Positions 30,148 through 38,488 of a stretch of DNA of 64,000 nt are shown here, in pieces. Source of the DNA: Hwanghaeella grinnelliae (GTDB taxonomy: Bacteria > Pseudomonadota > Alphaproteobacteria > UBA8366 > Aestuariispiraceae); contig NZ_SADE01000004.1 in assembly GCF_004005845.1 (NCBI RefSeq), positions 186,001-250,000 of the forward strand, read 5' to 3'. The position numbers and the translations under genes are program-made. How positions within the stretch are numbered: the stretch's first letter is position 1; every line of letters begins with the position of its first letter. A model generated the notes under the pieces. The model made no database searches and was not told the DNA's origin. It saw nothing but the letters and a program-made list of their open reading frames with translations.

Positions 30148-30978
30148 ATGGAACTGACGATCTTCCAGGTGGATGCGTTCACCGACCGTGTCTTTGCGGG
30201 CAATCCGGCAGCGGTCATACCGTTGAGCGAATGGCTGCCGGATAACGTGCTGCAGTCGCTTGCCCTTGAAAACAATCTTTCGGAAACCGCCTTCTTCGTT
30301 CCCACCCCGACGGATCCGAACCACGATTTTCACCTGCGCTGGTTCACGCCGGCGATTGAAGTGGATTTGTGCGGGCACGCCACACTGGCCAGTGCCGCGG
30401 TTCTGTATCGCGAATTGGGCTGGAGTGGGGACGAAATCCGCTTCAAGGCGTTGGCCGGGGATCTGGTGGTTCGCAAAAAGGGCGCGCTGTTCGAACTCGA
30501 CTTCCCGGCACGTGCTCCCAAGGCGGACGAGCCGCCGGAAGGGTTCGTTGAGGCGCTGGGCACCCCTCCTCGGGAATTCTACAAGGCCAAAAAGTTCATG
30601 GCCGTGCTGGAGAACGAGGCCGCGGTGTTAGCGGTTGACCCCGATATGGACTTCATTGCCGGCATGCAAGGCGACGGTTTGATCGTCACCGCGCCCGGCC
30701 GGTCGGACGGTAGCGAATCGATAGACTGCGTGTCGCGCTATTTCGCCCCCCATGCGGGTATTCCCGAAGATCCGGTAACCGGATCGGCGCATTGCACCAT
30801 CATACCGTATTGGGCGGAAAAGCTGGGCAAAATGGACATTAATGCGAAGCAAATTTCCGCACGTGGCGGTGATCTCTATTGTACTCTGGCCGGGGACCGC
30901 GTTTTGATCGCGGGACAGGCTGTTTTGTACATGAAGGGAGCCGTTCATGTCGGCGATGGATGGAGCGAACAAGGCTGA
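30148..30978 (+). CDS. PhzF family isomerase/epimerase
   Basis: A 276-residue protein with the two-fold diaminopimelate epimerase-like architecture. Glu46 in NNLSETAFF is the catalytic acid-base of PhzF enzymes; AGNPAAV, DLCGHATLASA and PEDPVTGSAHC are the other family motifs. Known members isomerise dihydro-hydroxyanthranilate, but most, in genomes without phenazine genes like this one, act on unknown metabolites. The gene is immediately downstream of the decarboxylase. Confidence 0.9.
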   Translation: MELTIFQVDAFTDRVFAGNPAAVIPLSEWLPDNVLQSLALENNLSETAFFVPTPTDPNHDFHLRWFTPAIEVDLCGHATLASAAVLYRELGWSGDEIRFKALAGDLVVRKKGALFELDFPARAPKADEPPEGFVEALGTPPREFYKAKKFMAVLENEAAVLAVDPDMDFIAGMQGDGLIVTAPGRSDGSESIDCVSRYFAPHAGIPEDPVTGSAHCTIIPYWAEKLGKMDINAKQISARGGDLYCTLAGDRVLIAGQAVLYMKGAVHVGDGWSEQG

Positions 30979-31447
30979 GCCGGAACCGCAGGTCGAAATT
31001 GTCCTCGTGACCGGCGGGGACGACCTTATTCTGCTGAAGACGCTGCTGGTCGAGTATGGGGAAGCCTTCGACCATCAGCTATGCTTCGATGCGTTTGAGG
31101 AGGAATTGGCCTCCCTCCCGCATCCCTATCTGGGCGACGACGGTGCGCTGTTCCTCGCCAAGGTGGACGGCGCATCCGCCGGCTGCGTGGCGTTGAAACG
31201 GATTTCCAAGAAGAAGGCGGAAATGAAACGCCTGTTTGTGCGTGAGGGATTTCGCGGCCATGCCTTGGGCAGACGCCTGACAGAGGCCGCCGCCGATGCC
31301 GCGCGGGAGCGGGGCTTCGCGATTCTTCGGGTCGAGACCGTTCCAACAACGATGGGCGTTGCCGAGGCGCTCTACCGACAGCTCGGCTTCGAAGCCAATG
31401 GCAAGGCGGGCAACGATGCCATTGCCATATACGACCTGGCGCTCTGA
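30947..31447 (+). CDS. GNAT family N-acetyltransferase
   Basis: A 166-residue acetyltransferase with the acetyl-CoA loop MKRLFVREGFRGHALGRRL (motif A, R-x-x-G-x-G/A) near 90-110 and the LRVETVPTTMGVAEALYRQLGF end typical of amino acid or small-amine GNATs. It overlaps the phzF end by 32 bases, so it is in the same transcript. The substrate may be the amine made by the upstream decarboxylase; that is inference from position. Confidence 0.85.
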   Translation: MSAMDGANKAEPEPQVEIVLVTGGDDLILLKTLLVEYGEAFDHQLCFDAFEEELASLPHPYLGDDGALFLAKVDGASAGCVALKRISKKKAEMKRLFVREGFRGHALGRRLTEAAADAARERGFAILRVETVPTTMGVAEALYRQLGFEANGKAGNDAIAIYDLAL

Positions 31448-31560
31448 CAGCGCGTATTTCCACTCTTTCCGCGGTTTGCGCAAGAAACGGGTGGGGCGGC
31501 GAAACCCGGTGACGTACTGTTTCATCATCAATCAGAGGCGTTGGGTTTTGGAGTGAGACC

Positions 31561-32493
31561 ATGTTGATCGATGCGGAAACAATGACGGCCGACCGGGCGG
31601 ATGGTGTGGATACGGCCAGCAGCGACTATCGTCGGATTGCCGAGGCGCTCGCCTATATCGTCGATCGGTTTGAGGATCAGCCCTCGCTTGAGGAAATAGC
31701 GGCGCATGTGGGGCTAAGTTCCTTTCACTTTCAGCGCCTGTTTACCCGTTGGGCCGGGTTGAGCCCCAAGAAGTTCCTGCAAGCGCTTTCCTTGGAGGAA
31801 GCCAAACGGCGTTTGGAAGAACATGGCAGCGTACTGGACGCGGCTTTCGATGCCGGTCTGTCCGGGCCGGGGCGTCTGCATGATCTGTTTGTCGCGCATG
31901 AAGCGCTGACGCCTGGCGAGTACAAAGCCTTGGGGCGTGGATTGGAAATCCGCTACGGCTTTCACGAAGGGCCGTTCGGCGAAACCTTGCTGATGGAAGC
32001 CGATCGTGGGCTGTGTGGTCTGGCCTTTGTCGACCAACGCGGAAAGCAAGGCTGTTTCGAGGATATGGCCTCCCGCTTCTCGGCCGCGACACTGGTCGAA
32101 GATCCCTCAGCGACCGAAGACACCATGGCTCGCATCTTCGCGCGACCGGGGGAGACGAAACCGTCCGGCCAGGCCCCCTTGCGCCTGTTGCTGAAAGGGA
32201 CGGAGTTTCAAATCAAAGTCTGGCGCGCCCTGATGGCGATTCCGCCGGGCACGCTCACCACCTATGGCACGGTGGCCGAAGCGCTTGGCATGAAAGGGGC
32301 GGCGGCCCGTGCCGTCGGCACCGCTGTGGGCGCGAACCCGATCTCCTGGCTTATCCCTTGTCATCGCGTGATCCGCAATTCCGGTATGCTCGGCGGCTAC
32401 CGTTGGGGCCTGCCGCGCAAATTGGCCATGATGGGTTGGGAACAAAACGGCCTTCCGGCGCCCGAACGCGGCGAATTGCGGGATGTGGCGTAG
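31561..32493 (+). CDS. AraC-type HTH / O6-methylguanine-DNA methyltransferase fusion (short Ada)
   Basis: The 310 residues join an AraC-type double HTH (about 20-120: LEEIAAHVGLSSFHFQRLFTRWAGLSPKKF) to a methyltransferase domain with the suicide cysteine Cys267 in IPCHRVI and the RAVGTAVGANP and arginine-finger regions. The N-terminal zinc domain with the four cysteines that senses methylphosphotriesters in E. coli Ada is missing. It therefore should repair O6-methylguanine but cannot be switched on in the classical Ada way; it may regulate by other means. Confidence 0.92.
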   Translation: MLIDAETMTADRADGVDTASSDYRRIAEALAYIVDRFEDQPSLEEIAAHVGLSSFHFQRLFTRWAGLSPKKFLQALSLEEAKRRLEEHGSVLDAAFDAGLSGPGRLHDLFVAHEALTPGEYKALGRGLEIRYGFHEGPFGETLLMEADRGLCGLAFVDQRGKQGCFEDMASRFSAATLVEDPSATEDTMARIFARPGETKPSGQAPLRLLLKGTEFQIKVWRALMAIPPGTLTTYGTVAEALGMKGAAARAVGTAVGANPISWLIPCHRVIRNSGMLGGYRWGLPRKLAMMGWEQNGLPAPERGELRDVA

Positions 32494-32500
32494 TGGCGGT

Positions 32501-33181
32501 CTAAGCGGGACAAAGCGCCCGGTATTCCTTTAGCCCTTTGGGCGAGAACTCGATCACCCTGGTGTCCGGTACGCGCCAAGCCCATTTGCGGTCGGTGAAA
32601 TGGGTCAGGATCGCGGCCCCCAAGCCGCCTGCCAGATGGGTGCGGCGTGCGCTCCAATCCAGGCAGGGGCGGCAGACCGGGCGACGGGCGTTCTGCAGCG
32701 CCGCCATGTCCAAGCCGTAATCGGTGAAGAAGTCGCGGCCTTTTTTGGTCAGTTCCAGGTCTTCGGCCCCATCCTTGATGAACCCCCGCTCCACACAGGC
32801 CGAGAACAGGCCGACACCCATTTCGCCGGCCAGATGGTCGTAGCAGATCCGTGCCTTGCGCAGGCCGGGATCTTTCGGGCCGGTTCGCACCGGCTTGGCG
32901 AGCGTGCGTTCCGCCAGCCCCATCAGCCCTTCAAGCACTTGGGCGACATCGTCGCCTGACAATGTGAAGTAACGGTGGCGGCCCTGTTTGCGCGCCACGA
33001 TCAATCCGCCATCGGACAGTTTCGACAGGTGAGAACTGGCGGTCTGTACCGTGACGCCCGCGACCTGCGCCAGCTCACTGGCGGTCAGCGCACGGCCCGC
33101 CATCAGAGCACTCAACATGCCGGCCCTGGCGGGGTCGCCCACTAGGCCTGCGATGATCGCGATGTTCGGTCCAACTGACAT
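32501..33181 (-). CDS. ArsR family transcriptional regulator with C-terminal extension
   Basis: The N-terminal 90 residues are an ArsR winged helix-turn-helix (GDPARAGMLSALMAGRALTASE, VTVQTASSHLSKLSDGGLI, KQGRHRYFTLSG). The remaining 130 residues form a conserved tail with RPVCRPCLDWSARRTHLAGGLG, whose two cysteines in C-x-x-C could bind metal or sense redox. Total 226 residues is about twice a plain ArsR protein. It is divergent from the NIPSNAP/ABM pair and probably regulates it. Confidence 0.9.
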   Translation of the reverse strand: MSVGPNIAIIAGLVGDPARAGMLSALMAGRALTASELAQVAGVTVQTASSHLSKLSDGGLIVARKQGRHRYFTLSGDDVAQVLEGLMGLAERTLAKPVRTGPKDPGLRKARICYDHLAGEMGVGLFSACVERGFIKDGAEDLELTKKGRDFFTDYGLDMAALQNARRPVCRPCLDWSARRTHLAGGLGAAILTHFTDRKWAWRVPDTRVIEFSPKGLKEYRALCPA

Positions 33182-33183
33182 GC

Positions 33184-33199
33184 TTCGATCGTACTCGAA
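33184..33199. promoter_or_regulatory. Possible ArsR operator
   Basis: TTCGA at 33184-33188 and TCGAA at 33195-33199 form a 5-base inverted repeat with a six-base spacer in the 73-base divergent region between the ArsR gene and the NIPSNAP gene. The position suits an ArsR operator; the arms are short. Confidence 0.3.
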
Positions 33200-33254
33200 C
33201 TATTCAGGGTGCGTAAAGGCTAGAACGGGACATCAACCGATACGGAGTTTCCCG

Positions 33255-33599
33255 ATGATTACCTGTTTCATTCGTTATCAGATCGATCCCTTCAAAAAGG
33301 ACATGTTCGCGGAATATGCCCGCAACTGGGGCCAGGCGATTCCCAGATGCGGGGCGGACCTGATCGGCTATTACGCGCCGCATGAAGGATCGGCGACCAC
33401 CGCCTATGGCGTCTATGATATCGACAGCCTCGCGGCGTATGAGGCCTATCGGGAGCGCTTGCGCAATGACCCGCTTGGGCGCGAGAATTACGAAATGGCG
33501 CAGCGCGAGCGGTTCATCCTGAAGGAAGACCGGATTTTCCTGAAGCTGGCTTCCGCCCCGCATGGGACGCCGCACGACCGGGAGAAGAAACAGCCATGA
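33255..33599 (+). CDS. NIPSNAP family protein
   Basis: The ATG at 33255, after a GGAG site, gives 114 residues starting MITCFIRYQIDPFKKDMFAEY, the ferredoxin-like NIPSNAP fold, with the conserved LIGYYAPHEG, YGVYDIDSLAAYEAYR and RFILKEDRIFL segments. Function in bacteria is unknown; the fold is shared with small monooxygenases. It overlaps the next gene by four bases (ATGA). Confidence 0.85.
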   Translation: MITCFIRYQIDPFKKDMFAEYARNWGQAIPRCGADLIGYYAPHEGSATTAYGVYDIDSLAAYEAYRERLRNDPLGRENYEMAQRERFILKEDRIFLKLASAPHGTPHDREKKQP

Positions 33600-33973
33600 T
33601 CGCAGTCATTTTCGAAGTCGAACCGTTGGACGGCAAGTTGCAGACCTATCTGGACCTTGCCGCTTCCCTGAAGGCGGATGTGGAAGCGCATGACGGGTTC
33701 ATTTCCGTCGAACGGTTCGAGAGCATCACCAATCCCGGTAAGTATCTGTCACTGTCCTTCTTCCGGGACGAAGCGGCGGTGGAAGCTTGGCGCAACCGTC
33801 AGAACCACAGGGCTGTCCAGGGCAGGGGCCGGGACGGTATCTTCAAGGATTACCGTTTACGCATCGCCTCGGTGATGCGGGATTACGGCATGGAGGATCG
33901 CGGTGAGGCTCCGGCCGACAGCCAAGCCTATCACGGACCGGGCCACGGGTCGGGCCACGAACTGGGTGGATAG
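33596..33973 (+). CDS. Antibiotic biosynthesis monooxygenase (ABM) domain protein
   Basis: The first 100 residues are an ABM domain: MIAVIFEVEPLDGKLQTYL, HDGFISVERFESITNPGKY, LSFFRDEAAVEAWRN. Such small dimeric proteins are quinol monooxygenases or heme-degrading enzymes, and many are uncharacterised. The last 15 residues are rich in His and Gly (YHGPGHGSGHELGG), an unusual possible metal-binding tail. Translation is coupled to the NIPSNAP gene. Confidence 0.85.
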   Translation: MIAVIFEVEPLDGKLQTYLDLAASLKADVEAHDGFISVERFESITNPGKYLSLSFFRDEAAVEAWRNRQNHRAVQGRGRDGIFKDYRLRIASVMRDYGMEDRGEAPADSQAYHGPGHGSGHELGG

Positions 33974-33977
33974 AGGA

Positions 33978-34769
33978 TCAGCGCACGCCGCCCCAGCCGA
34001 TGAAATGCGGATTCTCGAAGATGGCGTTCTTGGCATAGGTAAGGGGCGCACCATCTTCCGTCGTCACCAGGCCGCCGGCGGCCAGCAATACCGCGTGTCC
34101 GGCGGCTGTATCCCATTCCATGGTGCGGCCGAAACGGGGGTAGACGTCCGCTTCGCCGGCGGCCAATAGGCAGAATTTCAGGGAACTGCCGGCGTTTCGG
34201 GTTTCCTTTATCGTCCGGCCGCTCAGGAACTTCTCCAACACCGCCGGGTCGCCATGGCGGCGGCTGGCGACGATGGTCAGGCCGTCCACCGGTTCGGGCC
34301 GCACGGTGATTTCCCGTGCGGTTTCCTCGCCCACTTTAAGAGTCGCCCCGGCACCCTGCGCGCCTGCATACAAGGTGTCCAGCGCGGGCGCGTAAACCAC
34401 GCCCAATACCGGCTGTCCGTCCTGGATAAGCCCGATATTGACCGTGAACTCACCGTTGCGGTTCAGAAATTCCTTGGTGCCATCCAAGGGATCGACCAGC
34501 CAGAAGGCGCCGTCGCCGACTTCCGGCACCTTTCCGGCCGAGGCGGCTTCCTCCGCGACGATGGGGATACTGGGTTCAAGCGATGCCAGGGCCGGGGCGA
34601 TAATCGCTTCCGCCGCCGTGTCCGCTTCGGTCACGGGGGAGGCGTCATCCTTCACCGCCACGTCGAAATCGGTGGCATAGATCTCCATGATCTTCTCGCC
34701 GGCCTTCAGCGCGATGGCACAAACGCCTGGCACAAGTTGCATGAGTTCGGATTCGGAAAGGCGAGTCAT
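33978..34769 (-). CDS. cysQ: 3'(2'),5'-bisphosphate nucleotidase CysQ
   Basis: The start at 34769 has a GGGAG site and gives 263 residues. Motifs of the lithium-sensitive inositol monophosphatase superfamily are intact: VAEEAA (Glu73-Glu74), LVDPLDGTKEF (93-98 core) and EWDTAAGHAVLLAAGG near 217. The KEFLNRNGEFTVNIGLI stretch favours CysQ, which removes the 3' phosphate of PAP formed in sulfate assimilation. It converges on the ABM gene with four bases between the stops. Confidence 0.9.
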   Translation of the reverse strand: MTRLSESELMQLVPGVCAIALKAGEKIMEIYATDFDVAVKDDASPVTEADTAAEAIIAPALASLEPSIPIVAEEAASAGKVPEVGDGAFWLVDPLDGTKEFLNRNGEFTVNIGLIQDGQPVLGVVYAPALDTLYAGAQGAGATLKVGEETAREITVRPEPVDGLTIVASRRHGDPAVLEKFLSGRTIKETRNAGSSLKFCLLAAGEADVYPRFGRTMEWDTAAGHAVLLAAGGLVTTEDGAPLTYAKNAIFENPHFIGWGGVR

Positions 34770-34889
34770 CGGATGTGGCTCCCGGTCGGTGATGGGACGG
34801 TAAGGTCGGTTGTTTGCGCGCAACGAAAATGGCAGGACTCGGGGGGTGTGCAAACCCGTCCCTGCTGATTCCCAACGCGTTGCGACCGG

Positions 34890-35672
34890 TTAGTCAGTGG
34901 GTTTTACCGCGCGCAGATGCGTTGGCCGCAATCCACCGGCAATCGTCGCCTTTGCAGTGCCGCGGCGCACCGTCAGCCAAGGGTCGACGATTTCTTTGCC
35001 GACTTTGGCGACAAGATCCGCATAGAGCGGGCCGGTCAATTGGCGGAGCTCCTCCTGCACCTGTTCCGCATACCAGGCGTTCCGGTCGACCGTGGAGACA
35101 TTGGCAAACCCGGTCTGCGTCAAGGTATTGGCCATATCCTGTGCGGTCGCCATTTTGAAACGAAGCGGATTTGTGGCGAGCATTTCCTCAATGGCGGCCT
35201 CAGCTTCGGGACCTGTTCCGCACAGCCAATCGCTTGCCGCGAATATCCCGCCCGGCCGGAGGATCCTGAATACATCCTCAAAAAATCTCTGTTTGTCGGG
35301 GATATGGATGATCGAGTCCTTCGAGAAAACCACGTCGAGGCTGTCGTCTTCGAAGGGAAGGGGGCCCGGTTCGACGATCCTCAGGTCGATACGGCTGGCG
35401 AGCCCCGCTGCCTGCACGGCTTTTGACGCGCGCTCATAGACCGCTTCCTCTACATCGATCCCGATGACCTTCTCGGCGCCGAGTTGTCCGGCCAAGACGA
35501 TTGCGGGCCCCCCTGTCCCGAAGCCCACATCCAATACCGTTTTACCATGCAGGTCGATGCCGCGCAGGATTTCCGCGACTTCTTCCGCGCCGCCCGGCGA
35601 AAGGAATCCCTCGCCCCAAACAGCGTGAAGCCGTTCGATGAAATGATCGGGATATTGAGTATCGGCCGGCAT
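34890..35672 (-). CDS. Class I SAM-dependent methyltransferase
   Basis: A 260-residue methyltransferase with motif I VLDVGFGTGGPA (about 46-57), IGIDVEEAVYERA, the acidic post-I site, and IVEPGPLPFEDDSLDVVFSKDSIIHI for motifs II-III. The N-terminal YPDHFIERLHAVWGEGFLSPGG and the D-S-I-I-H-I segment resemble phosphoethanolamine N-methyltransferases, so a phospholipid headgroup or similar amine is possible. An AGGGGG site precedes the start. Confidence 0.83.
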   Translation of the reverse strand: MPADTQYPDHFIERLHAVWGEGFLSPGGAEEVAEILRGIDLHGKTVLDVGFGTGGPAIVLAGQLGAEKVIGIDVEEAVYERASKAVQAAGLASRIDLRIVEPGPLPFEDDSLDVVFSKDSIIHIPDKQRFFEDVFRILRPGGIFAASDWLCGTGPEAEAAIEEMLATNPLRFKMATAQDMANTLTQTGFANVSTVDRNAWYAEQVQEELRQLTGPLYADLVAKVGKEIVDPWLTVRRGTAKATIAGGLRPTHLRAVKPTD

Positions 35673-35738
35673 CAGTCCCCCTGTTTTCGCGGAGAAGGAT
35701 ACCCCACGCGATATAGCAGGCTATCCAATGGGAGCGTG

Positions 35739-37208
35739 TTAGGAAATTGCTGTTTCCGCCTCTGCGAAATCAACAGGCGGCAGTTTCCGGACGGTGAAGC
35801 GCCATGCCTTGAAACCCGACGACCAATGGCCCGAAACCATCCCGGCCTTCGCCTTCAAATGGCTCAGAAAATCACGCCGGTTCGGTAGCTGTTCCCAAAC
35901 CTGCGGCAGAAAGACGGATCGTTTGTCGGTATCCTGGATCATCAGCCCGTCCTCACCCGGGCGCAGTTGCGCCAGCAGGTCGGCCTCGGCATCGAACTGC
36001 ATCGGCATCATCGGACTCAAGATCGACAACGACAGTTTCAGGCCGTGGATTTCCCCGGGCGTCAGCCTCGGGAATCGGGGGTCGCGAAAGGCCGCGCGGA
36101 AAGTGTTTTCCACAACGTCCAGGACAAGTGGTCGGTTGGCGACGATGCTGCCGATACAGCCGCGCAATTGACCGTTCGATTCCAGCGTCACGAAGGTTGC
36201 GCGTTCCTGCCGCAACGCCTCGTTGAAGCTGCCGACCGCGACTTCGGGCGGCGCATTGTTGCCAAACCCATAGCGAATGGTATTCGCCATCAAGTGCATC
36301 AGTTCCCGGCCGTGGCGGTCGAGGAGCTTTTGATCCGCTTCGCCAGGATCTGCCGTCCCCGTCTCAATGGCAGCGCCCGTTTTCTCTTCCGGGCGGAAGA
36401 CCCAGGCGCCATAGCCAACGACACGGCTTTTGTCGCCCGATGTATCGCCGCTGTTGCAGAGCGCCACGCGTTCCGCCTGCAGATGATGCCTACGGGCGCT
36501 GGACAGCAAGCCTGAAATCGGGATGCGCCCACAGGCCTGATCCTGACTGATCCGGGTTTCATCCAGGGATTCGATGGCCTGTGCCGTACGGGTGTCCAGG
36601 CGTATAGCCTCGGAATACGGATGATAATGGCTGAGGTCGGAACTGATCAGGATGAGTGTTTCAGGCCCGCCCCACAGGGTCTCCAGGACCTCCGCGACCT
36701 CATCCTGTCCGGCCGCGCCGACGACAAAGGGAACCAGCGAGAAGTCGGACAAAATGCGCTGCAAAAACGGCAGGTGAACCTCAAGGCAATGTTCCTGCGC
36801 ATGCGCATTGTCGTCCGTGGTGACTTGCGGCAAATGTGCGATGGCGTCGATCGCCTGCCTGTCGATCGGCACGGGTCCCAAAGGGGTTTGCCAGGTATCG
36901 GCACTGGTTGTGGCCAAACCGCGAAGGGCGACTCGATGAGCTGGGCCCAAAAGGACAACCCGTTCAATCCTGTCCCGGATCGGCGCCAATTCCGCATAGG
37001 CGCGCGCAGCTGGAATACCGGAAAAGACATAGCCCGCATGTGGTGCGATCAACGCCTTGGGCGCCGGCAAGTCGGCGCCTTGGCGTCCGGTTTCGTTTTG
37101 GCGCGCCTTCAGGCCGTCCTGAAGCAAATGTCCGACGGTTTGATTCAGACTGGCGCCATCCCGTGGGTAAAACACACCGGCGACGGCGGGGGGACGCACT
37201 ATGGCCAT
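35739..37208 (-). CDS. AmmeMemoRadiSam system A+B fusion (MEMO1-AMMECR1)
   Basis: The start at 37208 gives 489 residues. Residues 1-275 are a MEMO domain: APHAGYVFSG with His57, LLGPAHRV with His91, EVHLPFL, SSDLSHYHPY and Cys251 in ALCNSGD; these match the three metal-binding residues known in human MEMO1 (His49, His81, Cys244). Residues about 295-489 are an AMMECR1 domain with the invariant LRGCIG at 348-353, AAFRDPRFPRL and LSILSP. MEMO-AMMECR1 fusions occur with a radical SAM gene, here divergent at 37337. The biochemical task of the system is unresolved; copper or iron handling and modification of an unknown substrate are current ideas. Confidence 0.93.
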   Translation of the reverse strand: MAIVRPPAVAGVFYPRDGASLNQTVGHLLQDGLKARQNETGRQGADLPAPKALIAPHAGYVFSGIPAARAYAELAPIRDRIERVVLLGPAHRVALRGLATTSADTWQTPLGPVPIDRQAIDAIAHLPQVTTDDNAHAQEHCLEVHLPFLQRILSDFSLVPFVVGAAGQDEVAEVLETLWGGPETLILISSDLSHYHPYSEAIRLDTRTAQAIESLDETRISQDQACGRIPISGLLSSARRHHLQAERVALCNSGDTSGDKSRVVGYGAWVFRPEEKTGAAIETGTADPGEADQKLLDRHGRELMHLMANTIRYGFGNNAPPEVAVGSFNEALRQERATFVTLESNGQLRGCIGSIVANRPLVLDVVENTFRAAFRDPRFPRLTPGEIHGLKLSLSILSPMMPMQFDAEADLLAQLRPGEDGLMIQDTDKRSVFLPQVWEQLPNRRDFLSHLKAKAGMVSGHWSSGFKAWRFTVRKLPPVDFAEAETAIS

Positions 37209-37336
37209 GGCAAAAAGACAATCCCGGAACCACCTTAGGGGTATTCTAATAGGTAAGACAGGGATGGCGTCGGTCAAGCCGTGGTTTTGGAACAACCGTT
37301 GACTTGGCGTGCTATGATCGGACCGGGAAGGCGGAC

Positions 37337-38458
37337 ATGGTTATCGAACATTCCGAATTGGCGCCAAGCGAGGCGGCGGTGCCAGGCCGTTACTGGCAAC
37401 GGTTGGAAGATGGACGCATCCAATGCGACCTGTGCCCGCGGGAATGCAAACTGCGGGATGGGCAGCGCGGGTTGTGCTTCGTGCGTGCCGCACAAGATGG
37501 CGGCATGGTGTTGACCACCTATGGGCGGTCCAGCGGCTTTTGTGTCGACCCGATCGAAAAGAAGCCGCTCAACCATTTCCTGCCCGGCACACCAGTCTTC
37601 TCCTTCGGCACGGCCGGCTGCAATCTGACCTGCAAATTCTGCCAGAACTGGGATATCTCCAAATCGCGGCAGATGGACCGCTTGATGGACGCGGCCTCAC
37701 CGGACCAAATCGCCGAGGCGGCGCTGCGGGCGGGCTGCCGGTCTGTCGCCTATACCTATAACGACCCGGTCATTTTCCTGGAATATGCGGTCGACGTGGC
37801 GGAAGCGTGCCGCAAGCGCGGCCTGAAGAATGTTGCGGTCACCGCCGGCTATATAAAACCGGAGGCACGGGCGGAGTTCTTCGGCGCAATGGATGCGGTG
37901 AACCTGGATTTGAAAGGTTTTACCGAAAACTTCTACCATTCCCTGTGCACGGCGCATCTGGTGGATGTCTTGGAAACCGCGATCTACGTCAAGCATGAAA
38001 CCGATGCCTGGCTGGAACTCACCACGCTGTTGATCCCGGGGCAGAACGACAGCGACGAAGAGCTGCAGGCACTGACCGCTTGGGTGAAGGAGCATTTGGG
38101 ACCGAATGTGCCGCTGCATTTCTCAGCCTTCCACCCGGATTTTCGGATGCAGGACATTCCGCCCACACCGCCCAAAACACTATTCCGCGCCCATCGGATC
38201 GGCCGGGAAGCGGGTTTGAACTATGTCTATACCGGCAACATTCACGACGAAGCGACGGGCAGCACCTATTGCCCCGGCTGCGGCGAGAAATTGATCGGGC
38301 GGGATTGGTACGAGATCACGCAATGGGGCATCGGCAATGCCGGCTTGGGGCAGGGTGGGCACTGTACGGCCTGCGGCACTGCCGTCGCTGGCGTCTTCGA
38401 ACACGCGGCGGGACGCTGGGGGCGGAAGCGCCAGCCGGTTCGCCTGACGCGCAGTTAA
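37337..38458 (+). CDS. amrS: AmmeMemoRadiSam system radical SAM enzyme
   Basis: The ATG at 37337 follows GGGAAGG. The 373 residues contain an N-terminal cysteine cluster (Cys30, Cys33, Cys37, Cys47 within CDLCPRECKLRDGQRGLC), the radical SAM cluster motif CNLTCKFC (Cys95, Cys99, Cys102) and a C-terminal zinc-ribbon-like pair (CPGC and CTAC, about residues 312-346). This domain order matches the AmrS family, related to pyruvate formate-lyase activating enzymes. It is divergent from the MEMO-AMMECR1 gene over 128 bases, completing the three-component system in two genes. Confidence 0.94.
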   Translation: MVIEHSELAPSEAAVPGRYWQRLEDGRIQCDLCPRECKLRDGQRGLCFVRAAQDGGMVLTTYGRSSGFCVDPIEKKPLNHFLPGTPVFSFGTAGCNLTCKFCQNWDISKSRQMDRLMDAASPDQIAEAALRAGCRSVAYTYNDPVIFLEYAVDVAEACRKRGLKNVAVTAGYIKPEARAEFFGAMDAVNLDLKGFTENFYHSLCTAHLVDVLETAIYVKHETDAWLELTTLLIPGQNDSDEELQALTAWVKEHLGPNVPLHFSAFHPDFRMQDIPPTPPKTLFRAHRIGREAGLNYVYTGNIHDEATGSTYCPGCGEKLIGRDWYEITQWGIGNAGLGQGGHCTACGTAVAGVFEHAAGRWGRKRQPVRLTRS

Positions 38459-38488
38459 TGTCGGGCGAGTGCACACCCCGTAGGCCGA

